Source of the DNA: Amycolatopsis mediterranei
Lineage (GTDB): Bacteria; Actinomycetota; Actinomycetes; Mycobacteriales; Pseudonocardiaceae
Length of the DNA stretch: 64,000 bases
Direction: 5' to 3'
Assembly: GCF_026017845.1 (NCBI RefSeq)
Contig: NZ_CP100416.1
Coordinates: 3,011,926-3,075,925, forward strand
The position numbers and the translations under genes were made by a program. A model generated the notes under the pieces. It did not search any database. It saw only the letters and a program-made list of their open reading frames with translations, and was not told the DNA's origin. How positions within the stretch are numbered: the stretch's first letter is position 1; the number at the start of each line of letters is the position of its first letter. Below are positions 48,816 through 58,108 of this stretch, piece by piece.

Positions 48816-50771
48816 GTGGCTGACCCGACCACCTACCGTCCCTCGCCGGGGAGCATCCCGGATGCCCCTGGCGTGTACAAATTCCGCGACGCGACCAAGC
48901 GGGTCATCTACGTCGGCAAGGCGAAAAGCCTCCGGAGCCGGCTGAACTCCTACTTCGCCGACCTCTCCGGCCTGCACCCGCGCACGCGGCAGATGGTCAC
49001 CACGGCCGCGAGCGTCGAGTGGACCGTCGTCGCCACCGAGGTCGAGGCGCTCCAGCTGGAGTACAACTGGATCAAGGAGTTCGACCCGCGGTTCAACGTC
49101 CGCTACCGCGACGACAAGAGCTACCCGGTGCTCGCGGTGACGCTGAACGAGGAGTTCCCGCGCCTGCACGTCTACCGCGGCGCGCGCAAGAAGGGCGTCC
49201 GCTACTTCGGCCCGTACGCGCACGCGTGGGCCATCCGGGAGACGCTCGACCTGCTGCTGCGCGTCTTCCCGGCCCGCACCTGCTCGGCCGGGGTGTTCCG
49301 GCGCCACGGCCAGATCGGCCGGCCCTGCCTGCTCGGCTACATCGACAAGTGCTCCGCGCCGTGCGTGGGCCGTGTCTCCGCCGACGAGCACCGCGACATC
49401 GTGGAGGACTTCTGCGACTTCCTGGCCGGCAAGACCGACGTCATGATCAAGCGCCTCGAAACCGAGATGGCCGCGGCGTCCGAGGAGCTGGAGTTCGAGC
49501 GCGCCGCCCGGCTGCGCGACGACCTCGGCGCGCTGCGCCGCGCCATGGAGAAGCAGGCCGTGGTGCTCGGCGACGGCACGGACGCCGACGTCGTGGCGTT
49601 CGCCCACGACGACCTCGAGGCCGCGGTTCAGGTCTTCCACGTGCGCGGCGGCCGGGTCCGCGGCCAGCGCGGCTGGGTGATCGACAAGGCCGAGGAGATG
49701 GACGTCCCGGCGCTGGTCGACCACTTCCTCACCCAGTTCTACGGCGACGAGGCCGAGCTGGACGCCCGCGACGACGTCGACGCGGGGCCGGTCGTCCCGC
49801 GCGAGGTGCTGGTCCCGGAGCTGCCCGCGGACGCCGAGGCGGTCGCGGAGTGGCTCACCGGGCTGCGCGGCTCGCGGGTCCAGCTGCGGGTGCCCCAGCG
49901 CGGCGACAAGAAGGCGCTGGCCGAGACCGTGCAGCGCAACGCGGGGGAGGCGTTCACCCAGCACAAGCTGCGCCGCGCCGGCGACCTCACGGCCCGCTCG
50001 GCGGCGCTGACCGAACTGCAGGAGTTCCTCGCCCTCGACACCGCGCCGCTGCGCATCGAGTGCATCGACATCAGTCACATCCAGGGCAGTGACGTCGTCG
50101 CGTCGCTCGTCGTGTTCGAGGACGGGCTGGCGCGCAAGTCCGAGTACCGGCGCTTCGCGCTGCGGGAGGCGGCCACGGAGGGTGACGTCGCCTCGATCGC
50201 CGAGGTCGTCCGGCGCCGGTTCTACCGCTACCTCAAGGAAACCGCCGAGGAGTCGAGCACGCCCGGCCTCGACCCGGAGACCGGCCGGCCGAAGAAGTTC
50301 GCCTACCCGCCGAACCTGCTGGTCGTCGACGGCGCGGGCCCGCAGGCCACCGCGGCCGCCGACGTGCTGGCCGAGCTCGGCATCACCGACATCTCGGTGA
50401 TCGGGCTGGCCAAGCGGCTCGAAGAGGTCTGGCTGCCTGCCGACCCCGACCCGGTGATCCTGCCCCGGACGTCGGAGGGGCTGTACCTGCTGCAGCGGCT
50501 GCGTGACGAAGCCCACCGCTTCGCCATCGCCTATCACCGCGAGAAGCGGTCCAAGCGGCTGGTGACGTCCGAATTGGACAGTGTGCCCGGGCTGGGGCAG
50601 GCTCGCCGCACGGCGCTCATCAAGCACTTCGGCTCGGTGAAGAAGCTCAAGCAGGCCAGGATCGAAGAGATCGAGGCGGTGCCCGGCTTCGGCAGGCGCA
50701 CCGCGGAAGCCGTGGTCGCCGCGCTGGCCGGGGAGTCCGGCGCCGGCCACGGCACAGAAGCAGGGGAGTAG
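48816..50771 (+). CDS. uvrC: excinuclease ABC subunit C
   Basis: A 651-residue nuclease that makes both incisions in nucleotide-excision repair. The GIY-YIG domain is at about 14-95 ([18 protein letters not shown]). The UVR motif that binds UvrB is near 205-240 ([15 protein letters not shown]). The RNase H-like 5' incision domain is near 400-520 ([23 protein letters not shown]). The C-terminal double helix-hairpin-helix ends in [16 protein letters not shown]. It starts the conserved uvrC-rapZ-yvcK-whiA cluster. Confidence 0.97.
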   Translation: MADPTTYRPSPGSIPDAPGVYKFRDATKRVIYVGKAKSLRSRLNSYFADLSGLHPRTRQMVTTAASVEWTVVATEVEALQLEYNWIKEFDPRFNVRYRDDKSYPVLAVTLNEEFPRLHVYRGARKKGVRYFGPYAHAWAIRETLDLLLRVFPARTCSAGVFRRHGQIGRPCLLGYIDKCSAPCVGRVSADEHRDIVEDFCDFLAGKTDVMIKRLETEMAAASEELEFERAARLRDDLGALRRAMEKQAVVLGDGTDADVVAFAHDDLEAAVQVFHVRGGRVRGQRGWVIDKAEEMDVPALVDHFLTQFYGDEAELDARDDVDAGPVVPREVLVPELPADAEAVAEWLTGLRGSRVQLRVPQRGDKKALAETVQRNAGEAFTQHKLRRAGDLTARSAALTELQEFLALDTAPLRIECIDISHIQGSDVVASLVVFEDGLARKSEYRRFALREAATEGDVASIAEVVRRRFYRYLKETAEESSTPGLDPETGRPKKFAYPPNLLVVDGAGPQATAAADVLAELGITDISVIGLAKRLEEVWLPADPDPVILPRTSEGLYLLQRLRDEAHRFAIAYHREKRSKRLVTSELDSVPGLGQARRTALIKHFGSVKKLKQARIEEIEAVPGFGRRTAEAVVAALAGESGAGHGTEAGE

Positions 50772-50780
50772 GGAAACACA

Positions 50781-51671
50781 GTGAGTGCGCAAGAGGAGAT
50801 CCGCGGCTCCGGCATGGAGGTCGCGGTCGTGTCCGGGTTGTCGGGGGCGGGCCGCAGCACGGCGGCCAAGTGCCTGGAGGACCTGGGCTGGTTCGTCGTC
50901 GACAACCTGCCGCCGGAGCTGATCGCCACCATGGTCGAGCTGGGCGCGCAGGCGCGCGGCGCGATCACGAAGGTGGCGGTGGTGATGGACGTGCGCTCGC
51001 GCGCGTTCACCGACGACCTGGCCTCGGTGATCAAGGACCTCGACGCCCGGGGCTACAAGCCGCGGGTGCTGTTCCTGGAGGCGACCGACGCGGTGCTGGT
51101 GCGGCGGTTCGAGGCCGTCCGCCGGGGCCACCCGATGCAGGGTGACGGCCGGCTCGCGGACGGCATCACGGCGGAGCGGACGCTGCTGGAGCCGCTGCGC
51201 GAGGAGGCCGACCTGGTGCTCGACACGTCGTCGCTGTCGGTGCACGACCTGCGCGCCAAGATCGAGGACGCGTTCGGCTCCGAGGCGAGCACCCAGACCC
51301 GGGTCACCGTGCTGTCCTTCGGCTACAAGTACGGCCTGCCGATGGACGCCGACCTGGTGATGGACGTCCGGTTCCTGCCCAACCCGTTCTGGATCCCGGA
51401 GCTGCGCGAGCACACCGGGCTCGACGGCGAGGTCCGCAACTACGTCCTCTCGCAGGAGGGCGCCGAGGAGTTCCTGGACCGCTACCACCAGCTGCTGCGG
51501 CTGATCGGCGCCGGCTACAAGCGCGAGGGCAAGCGGTACCTGACGCTCGCCGTCGGCTGCACCGGCGGCAAGCACCGCAGCGTGGCACTGTCCGTCGAGC
51601 TCGCCGAGCGTCTGTCCAAAGAGGACGGGATGGCCGTGAAGGTGGTGCACCGCGACCTTGGTCGGGAATAA
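50781..51671 (+). CDS. rapZ: RapZ/YvcJ family nucleotide-binding protein
   Basis: A 296-residue P-loop protein. In E. coli RapZ delivers the GlmZ small RNA to RNase E; in Gram-positives (YvcJ) the role is less clear and c-di-nucleotide or UDP-sugar signalling has been proposed. The P-loop is GLSGAGRST (about residues 19-27), with Arg where Lys is usual, a substitution typical of actinobacterial members. The C-terminal domain has FGYKYGLP, DVRFLPNP and the GCTGGKHRSV motif. It starts 9 bases after uvrC. Confidence 0.92.
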   Translation: MSAQEEIRGSGMEVAVVSGLSGAGRSTAAKCLEDLGWFVVDNLPPELIATMVELGAQARGAITKVAVVMDVRSRAFTDDLASVIKDLDARGYKPRVLFLEATDAVLVRRFEAVRRGHPMQGDGRLADGITAERTLLEPLREEADLVLDTSSLSVHDLRAKIEDAFGSEASTQTRVTVLSFGYKYGLPMDADLVMDVRFLPNPFWIPELREHTGLDGEVRNYVLSQEGAEEFLDRYHQLLRLIGAGYKREGKRYLTLAVGCTGGKHRSVALSVELAERLSKEDGMAVKVVHRDLGRE

Positions 51672-51672
51672 C

Positions 51673-52665
51673 GTGCGCGCGGTCGCCCTCGGCGGCGGCC
51701 ACGGACTGCACGCCACCCTGTCCGCGGTGCGGCGGGTGACCCCCGACGTCACCGCGGTCGTGACGGTGGCCGACGACGGCGGATCGTCCGGCCGGCTGCG
51801 GCGCGAACTCGGGCTGCTGCCGCCGGGCGACCTGCGGCAGGCGTTCGCCGCCTTCGCCGCGGAAGACGGCGGCACGCTGTGGGCCGAGGTCTTCCAGCAC
51901 CGCTTCGGCGGTGACGGCGCACTGGCCGGGCACGCGGTGGGGAACCTGCTGCTGGCCGGGCTGTTCGAGGTGCTCGGCGATCCGGTCGCCGCGCTCGACG
52001 AGGCCTGCCGGCTGATGGGCGTCTCGGGCCGCGTGCTGCCGATGTCGCCGGAGCCGCTGGAGATCGAGGGGCAGGTCAGCGGCCTCGACAGTGAAGACCC
52101 GGCCGCGGTGCGCACCATCCGCGGCCAGGTCGCGGTGGCTTCCACGCCGGGGCAGGTGCAGCGCGTCAGCCTGCATTCGCCGGGCCGGTCGGGGCGGCCG
52201 CCGCAGGCGTGCGCGGAGGCCGTCGACGCCGTGCTCGCCGCCGACGTCGTGTTCCTCGGGCCGGGCTCGTGGTTCACGAGTGTGCTGCCGCACCTGCTCG
52301 TGCCGGGACTGCACGACGCACTCGTGCACACGGCCGCGACGAAGGTGCTCGTGCTCAACCTTGTCCCCCAGCCGGGGGAAACCGCGGGATTCTCTCCGGA
52401 GCGTCATCTCGACGTACTCTTCGAGCACGCGCCCGATCTGCGGGTCGACGCGGTGATCGCGGACCGCGATTCCGTCCCCGACCCGGCGAATCTCCGCCGC
52501 GCGGCGGAACGGCTGGGCGGCCGGGCGCACCTGGGGGCGGTCGCCGACCCCGGAGTGCCGGGACGGCATGATCCTGATGCGCTCGCGCGGACGATGCGGG
52601 AGGCTCTCGGTCTCGGCAGGGACGGGGAGCACGGGGGAGGAGCGAAAGGCAGGGAGGGGCAGTAA
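51673..52665 (+). CDS. yvcK: YvcK/CofD-like gluconeogenesis factor
   Basis: A 330-residue CofD-fold protein needed in other bacteria for growth on gluconeogenic carbon sources and for correct cell-wall synthesis, through binding of UDP-sugars. It shows the nucleotide loop [12 protein letters not shown] at the N-terminus, [25 protein letters not shown], and [21 protein letters not shown]. The GTG at 51673 is chosen because it follows the rapZ stop by one base and leads directly to the first strand; an in-frame TTG at 51658 would overlap rapZ. It overlaps whiA by one base (TAATG). Confidence 0.9.
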   Translation: MRAVALGGGHGLHATLSAVRRVTPDVTAVVTVADDGGSSGRLRRELGLLPPGDLRQAFAAFAAEDGGTLWAEVFQHRFGGDGALAGHAVGNLLLAGLFEVLGDPVAALDEACRLMGVSGRVLPMSPEPLEIEGQVSGLDSEDPAAVRTIRGQVAVASTPGQVQRVSLHSPGRSGRPPQACAEAVDAVLAADVVFLGPGSWFTSVLPHLLVPGLHDALVHTAATKVLVLNLVPQPGETAGFSPERHLDVLFEHAPDLRVDAVIADRDSVPDPANLRRAAERLGGRAHLGAVADPGVPGRHDPDALARTMREALGLGRDGEHGGGAKGREGQ

Positions 52666-53657
52666 TGGCGATGACCGCCGCGGTGAAGGACGAGCTGAGC
52701 CGGCTGGAGATCACGAAGATCGGGCCGCGCCGGGCGGAGGTCGCGTCGCTGCTTCGCTTCGCCGGCGGGCTGCACATCGTGGCCGGCCGGGTGGTCGTCG
52801 AGGCGGAGCTGGACACGGGCTCGGTCGCGCGACGGCTGCGCAAGGAGATCCACGAGCTGTACGGCCACCATTCGGACGTCCACGTGATCACCGCCAGCGG
52901 CGGGCTGCGCAAGGGCACCCGGTACGTCGTGCGCGTGGTGAAGGACGGCGAGGGCCTGGCCCGGCAGACCGGGCTGATCGACCAGCGCGGCCGCCCGGTG
53001 CGCGGGCTGCCCGCGGCCGTGGTGTCCGGGGGAGTGGCCGACGCGGAAGCGGCGTGGCGGGGCGCGTTCCTCGCCCACGGGTCGCTGACCGAACCGGGCC
53101 GCTCGTCGTCGCTCGAGGTGACCTGCCCGGGCCCGGAAGCGGCGCTGGCCCTGGTCGGCGCGGCGCGCCGGATGGGCATCCAGGCGAAGTCCCGCGAGGT
53201 CCGGGGAGCCGACCGCGTGGTGGTCCGCGACGGCGACGCGATCGGCGCGCTGCTGACCCGCCTGGGCGCGCACACGAGCGTCCTGCAGTGGGAAGAGCGG
53301 CGGATGCGCCGCGAGGTCCGCGCGACGGCCAACCGCCTGGCCAACTTCGACGACGCGAACCTGCGGCGATCGGCCCGCGCGGCGGTGGCGGCGGCGGCCC
53401 GGGTGGAGCGGGCGCTGGAGATCCTCGGCGAGACGGCCCCGGATCACCTGCTGGCGGCGGGCCGGCTCCGGCTGTCCAACCGGCAGGCGTCCCTGGAGGA
53501 ACTGGGCCAGCTGTCGGAGCCGCAGATGACGAAGGACGCGGTGGCGGGCCGGATCCGGCGGCTGCTGGCGATGGCGGACAAGCGGGCCAAAGACCTCAAC
53601 ATCCCGGACACCGAGTCGGCGGTCACGCCCGAGATGCTCGAGGAAGAAGAGGCCTGA
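52665..53657 (+). CDS. whiA: sporulation/cell-division regulator WhiA
   Basis: A 330-residue transcription factor that with WhiB turns on cell-division genes such as ftsZ during sporulation in Streptomyces. The N-terminal part resembles a degenerate LAGLIDADG homing endonuclease ([27 protein letters not shown]). The C-terminal helix-turn-helix reads [15 protein letters not shown] followed by [19 protein letters not shown]. Position after uvrC-rapZ-yvcK is universal in Gram-positives. The C-terminus ends in an acidic tail. Confidence 0.96.
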   Translation: MAMTAAVKDELSRLEITKIGPRRAEVASLLRFAGGLHIVAGRVVVEAELDTGSVARRLRKEIHELYGHHSDVHVITASGGLRKGTRYVVRVVKDGEGLARQTGLIDQRGRPVRGLPAAVVSGGVADAEAAWRGAFLAHGSLTEPGRSSSLEVTCPGPEAALALVGAARRMGIQAKSREVRGADRVVVRDGDAIGALLTRLGAHTSVLQWEERRMRREVRATANRLANFDDANLRRSARAAVAAAARVERALEILGETAPDHLLAAGRLRLSNRQASLEELGQLSEPQMTKDAVAGRIRRLLAMADKRAKDLNIPDTESAVTPEMLEEEEA

Positions 53658-53816
53658 CCAGCTCCCACGGCCGGCGGTCGTCCGTCCGCGGTGCCGCCGG
53701 AGGTTAACGGGATCGGTGCCGTCCGGGCCATCTCGTAACACCCCGGTAGCACTCCGAAGAAGCCGAGGAAACGCGCAGCCCCCAGCCTCGGAGACGACCG
53801 AGGGAAGGGGAAGATC

Positions 53817-54821
53817 ATGCGCAACACACACCTGCAGGTGACGCCCGCGGTCGGCACCTGGCTCGCCCGGCGCAGCAGCAAGGCCGAGGACTGGACCACC
53901 GAAGAACTCGTCGCGGCCAAGCGCGGCACCACGGTCTCGGTCGTCATCCCGGCGCGCAACGAGGAAGCGACCGTCGGCGCGATCGTCGCCGCCATCCGCG
54001 AAGAACTGCAGGAACACCACGCACTCGTCGACGAGATCCTCGTCGTCGACAGCCACTCCACCGACGCCACCGCCGAGGTCGCGGCGGCCGCGGGGGCGGA
54101 CGTCGTCGCGCAGGACGCCGTCTTCCCCGCCCTCGAAGGCCTGGCCGGCAAGGGCGAGGCGCTGTGGAAGGGCGTCGCGGCGACGACCGGCGACCTCGTC
54201 GTCTTCGTCGACGGCGACCTCCACGACTTCACCACGAGCTACGTCACCGGCCTGCTCGGCCCGCTGCTCACCGATCCGTCGGTGGCCTACGTCAAGGGCT
54301 TCTACCACCGGCCGCTCGGCGACCAGGCCGACGGCGGCGGCCGCGTCACCGAGCTCGTCGCACGGCCGCTGCTCAACATGTTCTGGCCGGAACTGTCGGG
54401 GTTCGTGCAGCCACTGGCCGGCGAGTACGCGGGCCGCCGGGAAGTGCTGGAGAGCATCCCGTTCGTCGTCAACTACGGCGTCGAGATCGGGCACCTGATC
54501 GACCTCACCGAGCTGCGCGGTCTCGACGCACTGGCCCAGGTCGACCTCGGCCACCGCGTCCACCGGCACCAGAGCACCCAGGCGCTGGGGCGGATGGCCG
54601 GGCAGATCATGCTGACGCTGTTCGACCGCCTGGAGCGCTACGACCGGCTGGTCACGGCGGTCCCGCCGGCGACGCTGCTCGCCCAGTTCCAGCGGGGCAC
54701 GTCGGCCGACGGCGTCGAGCGCGAACTGGTGCTGACCGACCTGACCTCGCCGCAGCGCCCGCCGCTGGACAGCCTGCCGGCGTCGATCCGGCCGGAGAAC
54801 GCCCTGCAGGAAACGGCGTAG
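53817..54821 (+). CDS. gpgS: glucosyl-3-phosphoglycerate synthase
   Basis: A 334-residue GT81 glycosyltransferase that transfers glucose from a nucleotide sugar to 3-phosphoglycerate, the first step towards glucosylglycerate and the methylglucose lipopolysaccharides that actinomycetes make. It shows VVIPARNEEATVG near residue 45, DSHSTDAT near 80, GKGEALWKG near 115, the metal-binding DGDLHD near 136, and FYHRPLGD near 164. AAGGGGAAGATC upstream supports the ATG. It stands alone after whiA. The 159-base upstream gap contains CCGAGG/CCTCGG half-sites but no clear promoter. Confidence 0.92.
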   Translation: MRNTHLQVTPAVGTWLARRSSKAEDWTTEELVAAKRGTTVSVVIPARNEEATVGAIVAAIREELQEHHALVDEILVVDSHSTDATAEVAAAAGADVVAQDAVFPALEGLAGKGEALWKGVAATTGDLVVFVDGDLHDFTTSYVTGLLGPLLTDPSVAYVKGFYHRPLGDQADGGGRVTELVARPLLNMFWPELSGFVQPLAGEYAGRREVLESIPFVVNYGVEIGHLIDLTELRGLDALAQVDLGHRVHRHQSTQALGRMAGQIMLTLFDRLERYDRLVTAVPPATLLAQFQRGTSADGVERELVLTDLTSPQRPPLDSLPASIRPENALQETA

Positions 54822-54824
54822 GTC

Positions 54825-55685
54825 TCACGCGGGCACGTGTTCGGGCTGCCAGCCGGGCGGCCCGAACACGTAACCCGCGCGCTCCCGCCACGTCCGGGCC
54901 GTGCGGAGGTCGCGCAGGATCGAGCCGTACTCGTGGAAGCCCACCTTGAGCAGGTGGTACGTCTCGATGTTCTTCGTCAGCCCGTACGTCGGCCGCCGGC
55001 CTTCGGGGACGAAGCTGCCGAACAGCCGGTCCCAGACGATGAGGATGCCGCCGTAGTTCGCATCGAGGTATTCGGGGTCGCTGCCGTGGTGGACGCGGTG
55101 GTGGGACGGGGTGTTGAAGACGTACTCGAACCAGCGCGGCAGCTTGCCGACCTTCTCGGTGTGCACGAAGAACTGGTAGACGAGGTCGATCGACAGCCCG
55201 GTCAGGATCATCCACGGCGGGATGCCGCACAGCGCCAGCACCGACCAGAACGGCAGCTGGAAGTACGGGGTCCACTTCTGCCGCAGCGCGGTCGAGAAGT
55301 TGTAGTGCTCGCTGGAGTGGTGCACCTGGTGCCCGGCCCAGAGCAGCCGCACGCGGTGGCTGGCCCGGTGGTAGGCGTAGAACACGAGTTCCTGGCCGAG
55401 CAGCATGAGCACCCACGCCCACCAGTCGCGCGGATCCAGCTTGACCGGCGCCAGCTCGAACAGCGCCGCGAACACGACCAGCATCACCAGCCGGAACAGG
55501 GCGTTGACGCCGACGGCGACCGTGCCCATCAGCATGCTCGTCCGGGTGTCGGCGACGCTGTAGCCGACGATGCCGTCGTCGTGGCCGAGCACGTGCACCG
55601 CGACGATTTCGATGGTGACGAACAGCAGGAACACCGGAATCGCGAACAGCACGGGGTCGCGCAGGTGTGCCAGGAACTCGGCCAC
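54825..55685 (-). CDS. sterol desaturase / fatty acid hydroxylase family membrane protein
   Basis: A 286-residue integral membrane di-iron oxygenase-like protein. Transmembrane helices lie at about 12-30, 55-80, 90-110 and 150-170. The three histidine clusters are HRASHR, HQVHHSSEHYN and HHRVHHGSD, spaced as in the C-5 sterol desaturase/ERG3 superfamily. Substrate unknown; a carotenoid, hopanoid or fatty acyl lipid is plausible. The GTG at 55685 has GAGGAGG 4 bases upstream. It is divergent from a TetR gene, with a shared operator-like sequence between. Confidence 0.88.
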   Translation of the reverse strand: MAEFLAHLRDPVLFAIPVFLLFVTIEIVAVHVLGHDDGIVGYSVADTRTSMLMGTVAVGVNALFRLVMLVVFAALFELAPVKLDPRDWWAWVLMLLGQELVFYAYHRASHRVRLLWAGHQVHHSSEHYNFSTALRQKWTPYFQLPFWSVLALCGIPPWMILTGLSIDLVYQFFVHTEKVGKLPRWFEYVFNTPSHHRVHHGSDPEYLDANYGGILIVWDRLFGSFVPEGRRPTYGLTKNIETYHLLKVGFHEYGSILRDLRTARTWRERAGYVFGPPGWQPEHVPA

Positions 55686-55708
55686 GTCGCCTCCTCGGAT
55701 CTGACCAT

Positions 55709-55748
55709 ACGGTAACTTACCCTTGGGTCACTTTACGCACGGTAGGCT
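55709..55748. promoter_or_regulatory. divergent promoters with imperfect operator palindrome
   Basis: Minus-strand TACCGT (55714-55709) faces the desaturase and plus-strand TAGGCT (55743-55748) faces the TetR gene, ending 7 bases before its GTG. Between them, 55712-55736 form an imperfect inverted repeat GTAACTTACCC-TT-GGGTCACTTTAC that a TetR dimer could bind to repress both genes. Confidence 0.5.
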
Positions 55749-55755
55749 TTTCGGT

Positions 55756-56364
55756 GTGACGGAGTCAAGGGCGGTCGGGACCAAGGGGATGCCCCGCGAA
55801 GAGCGCGAGGCCCAGCTCGTGGTGGCCGGCACCGAAGAGTTCGGCCGGGCGGGGTACGCGGGCGCGTCGATGGTCGAGATCGCGCGCCGGGTCGGGGTCA
55901 CGAAGCCGTTGCTGTACCAGTACTTCGGCTCGAAGGACGGGCTGTACCTGGCCTGCCTGCACCGCGCGGGTGGCCGCCTCACCGACGGCGTGGCGACGAC
56001 CATGGCGGCCGGCGGCCGGCCCGACCAGATGCCGCTGAAGGTGCTTGCGGCGATCTTCACGACGTTCGACCACGACCGGTACGCGTGGCGCCTCCTGCGC
56101 GACGCGACGGTGCCGTCGACGGGCGACATCGCCGCGGCGGCCGCGGACTACCGCCGCCGGCTCGACGCGTTCGCCGTGCTCGGCGCCACGCAGCTGCTGA
56201 CCTCCCGCGGCCTGGCCGACCCGGCGGACATCGAGGCCGTGGCGCAGGTGTGGACCGGCGTGGTCGACTCGCTGATCAGCTGGTGGATCGACCGGCCCGA
56301 GGAAGACGCCGACGCGATGACGACCCGCTGCGCCCGCATCATGGGCGGCCTGTTCGGCTGGTGA
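55756..56364 (+). CDS. TetR family transcriptional regulator
   Basis: A 202-residue repressor-type protein. The N-terminal helix-turn-helix is at about 17-60 (EFGRAGYAGASMVEIARRVGVTKPLLYQYFGSKDGLY, a canonical TetR HTH). The C-terminal ligand-binding domain is not recognised further. The GTG at 55756 follows TAGGCT by 7 bases and has no ribosome binding site, so the mRNA is probably leaderless; an upstream in-frame TTG at 55723 is less likely. It probably regulates the divergent desaturase gene and itself. Confidence 0.9.
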   Translation: MTESRAVGTKGMPREEREAQLVVAGTEEFGRAGYAGASMVEIARRVGVTKPLLYQYFGSKDGLYLACLHRAGGRLTDGVATTMAAGGRPDQMPLKVLAAIFTTFDHDRYAWRLLRDATVPSTGDIAAAAADYRRRLDAFAVLGATQLLTSRGLADPADIEAVAQVWTGVVDSLISWWIDRPEEDADAMTTRCARIMGGLFGW

Positions 56365-56391
56365 GGTCCGCGGCCTGGAGCGCCGGTCGGG

Positions 56392-57576
56392 TCAGTCGCT
56401 CCCGGTCAGCTCGGCCAAGGCCGCACGCACCTCCGCCAAGAACCGCGGCCGGTCGTCGCCGTACGTGTGGCCCGCCGCCGACAGCGCCTGCCCCAACGCC
56501 TCCAGCTCGTCTTCGCGCACCGCCGCGAAGATCGCCGGGAAGGCCATGGCCTGCTGCAACGCGTTGTCGTGCCGTCCGTCCGGCGTGCGCACGAGCGTGT
56601 GCGGGACGTCCGGATCCGCCAGGAGGCGATCCCACGCCGTGGTCCAGTCGTCGAACGGCGGGGGCAGCGGAATCCCCTTGTCGAGCGCGCGCAGTCCCTC
56701 GGCGATCCAGCCGACGCCGTCGAGCCGGGCCCGCTCGAACGCGAGGTGGGCCACCCGCCGGGCGAGCGCGCGGCAGAGCTCCGGCCCCGCGGCGACCGCC
56801 GCCCCCACCAGGTCGCGGTCGAGCTTGGCGAACTCCCGCAGCGAACCTGGCGGCAGATCGAGGACCGGCGACGCCGGGAGCACACCACCCCACTCGCGAA
56901 GCAGCTGCTCGTGCCGGGCCTTCGCGCGGGCCTCTTCCTCGGCCCGGCACCGCGCCTCCCACCGGGCGGCAAGCTCCTCGTCGGTCGGCGGCGGGGGCAG
57001 GTCGCGGGCGAAACCGTGCCAGTACGCCGCGATCGCGCTCGTTTCACGGACGATGACGTCGGGGGCGGGCGGCGCGGGCCAGAACTGCAGCAGGTAGCTG
57101 TCCAGCCGGGGCTCGCCGTCGAGGCGGGTGTCGCGCTCGCGGCCCGCGTCGATCGCCGTGCCGCTGTAGCGGACGCGGTAGTCGCCGGGCGTCAGCTCGA
57201 GGTCCCACCAGGCGGAGCCGCCCCAGGTGACCAGCACGGTCCGGCCCTCGGCGTGGAAAGAGGCCTCGACGACGTCTTCCGCGCCGCTGTCCGGCGGCTC
57301 GCTCTCGTGCACTTCGGCGGTGAAGCCGACGTTGCCGGTGTGCAGCCCGGTGATGAGGAACAGGTGCCCGGGATCGGCGGCGCCGCACAGCCCGTTGCGC
57401 TGCCCGGCGAAGCACGCCGCCAGGTCACCCTCGAACGGCTCCGCCTCGTCGTCGTGGACGTAGATCTGTCCATAGTGGACGTGAACGTCGCCGTGGACCA
57501 CGGTTCGCATGCCCGTCAGCATGGCAGAGACCACCGACAGTTTCGGTTTGCCGCTTTTGCCCGCTTCTGTCGACAC
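56392..57576 (-). CDS. unrecognised two-part hypothetical protein
   Basis: I do not recognise this protein of up to 394 residues. The first 150 residues are beta-rich (VHGDVHVHYGQIYVHDD, LFLITGLHTGNVGFTAEV, WWDLELTPGDYRVRYSG), which resembles competence/immunity-type beta domains. The remainder is helical and acidic (EELAARWEARCRAEEEARAKARHEQLLREW). No signal peptide or transmembrane segment is seen. The start is uncertain: GTG 57576 has AAGGGC upstream, while ATGs at 57522 and 57510 would remove 18 or 22 residues. It stands alone, convergent with the TetR gene. Confidence 0.6.
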   Translation of the reverse strand: MSTEAGKSGKPKLSVVSAMLTGMRTVVHGDVHVHYGQIYVHDDEAEPFEGDLAACFAGQRNGLCGAADPGHLFLITGLHTGNVGFTAEVHESEPPDSGAEDVVEASFHAEGRTVLVTWGGSAWWDLELTPGDYRVRYSGTAIDAGRERDTRLDGEPRLDSYLLQFWPAPPAPDVIVRETSAIAAYWHGFARDLPPPPTDEELAARWEARCRAEEEARAKARHEQLLREWGGVLPASPVLDLPPGSLREFAKLDRDLVGAAVAAGPELCRALARRVAHLAFERARLDGVGWIAEGLRALDKGIPLPPPFDDWTTAWDRLLADPDVPHTLVRTPDGRHDNALQQAMAFPAIFAAVREDELEALGQALSAAGHTYGDDRPRFLAEVRAALAELTGSD

Positions 57577-57673
57577 GGAGAGTGCCCTTCGCGAATTCGT
57601 TGCTCGAATGGCGTAGCGAAATCACCCCGGTTCGCGATTAATCTGGGAAGCCGTCCCGTCGAGAGGTTGCCCC

Positions 57674-58042
57674 ATGCCCGAACCAGCCGCATCCATCCCG
57701 GCCGATCCCCGGCTCGCCGCGCGGTTCACCGAGGACCTGCTCGACGGCTGCCGGGTGCTGGCCAAGGATTACGGCTACCGGCCCGCCCAGTTCGAACGCA
57801 TGGTGCGCGAGCACGGCGGTGTCGAAGCGGCCCGGCTGCTGCTGCGCGGGGCCGGCACCGCGGGCGGGTTCACCGTGCTCTGGGAGAAGAACCAGCTCGG
57901 CCGCAGCTCCGAGGCGGTCATGCTCCGCGAGGAGTACGCCGAGCTGTTCACCCCCGACGAGCTCCTGCTGGCCCGCCGCCGGCTGGAGGAACACGGCTTC
58001 GACGTCGACGCCCACCTGCGCCGGATTTCCGAGCCGGGCTGA
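57674..58042 (+). CDS. small conserved hypothetical protein
   Basis: A 122-residue soluble helical protein of unknown function. The segment GGVEAARLLLRGAGTAGGFTVLWEKNQLGRSSEAVML followed by EEYAELFTPDELLLARRRLEEHGFD resembles a small domain found alone or at the ends of larger proteins in actinobacteria, but no role is established. TAATCT (57640-57645) is a good -10, giving a leader of about 22 bases, and GAGAGG lies 7 bases before the ATG. It is followed by a convergent large gene. Confidence 0.6.
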   Translation: MPEPAASIPADPRLAARFTEDLLDGCRVLAKDYGYRPAQFERMVREHGGVEAARLLLRGAGTAGGFTVLWEKNQLGRSSEAVMLREEYAELFTPDELLLARRRLEEHGFDVDAHLRRISEPG

Positions 58043-58108
58043 GCGGACCCCGATGGCCAAGGGCGGCAGGGGTGACCGGCGCCGCTCCGGTCACCCCTGC
58101 CGCGGCTT

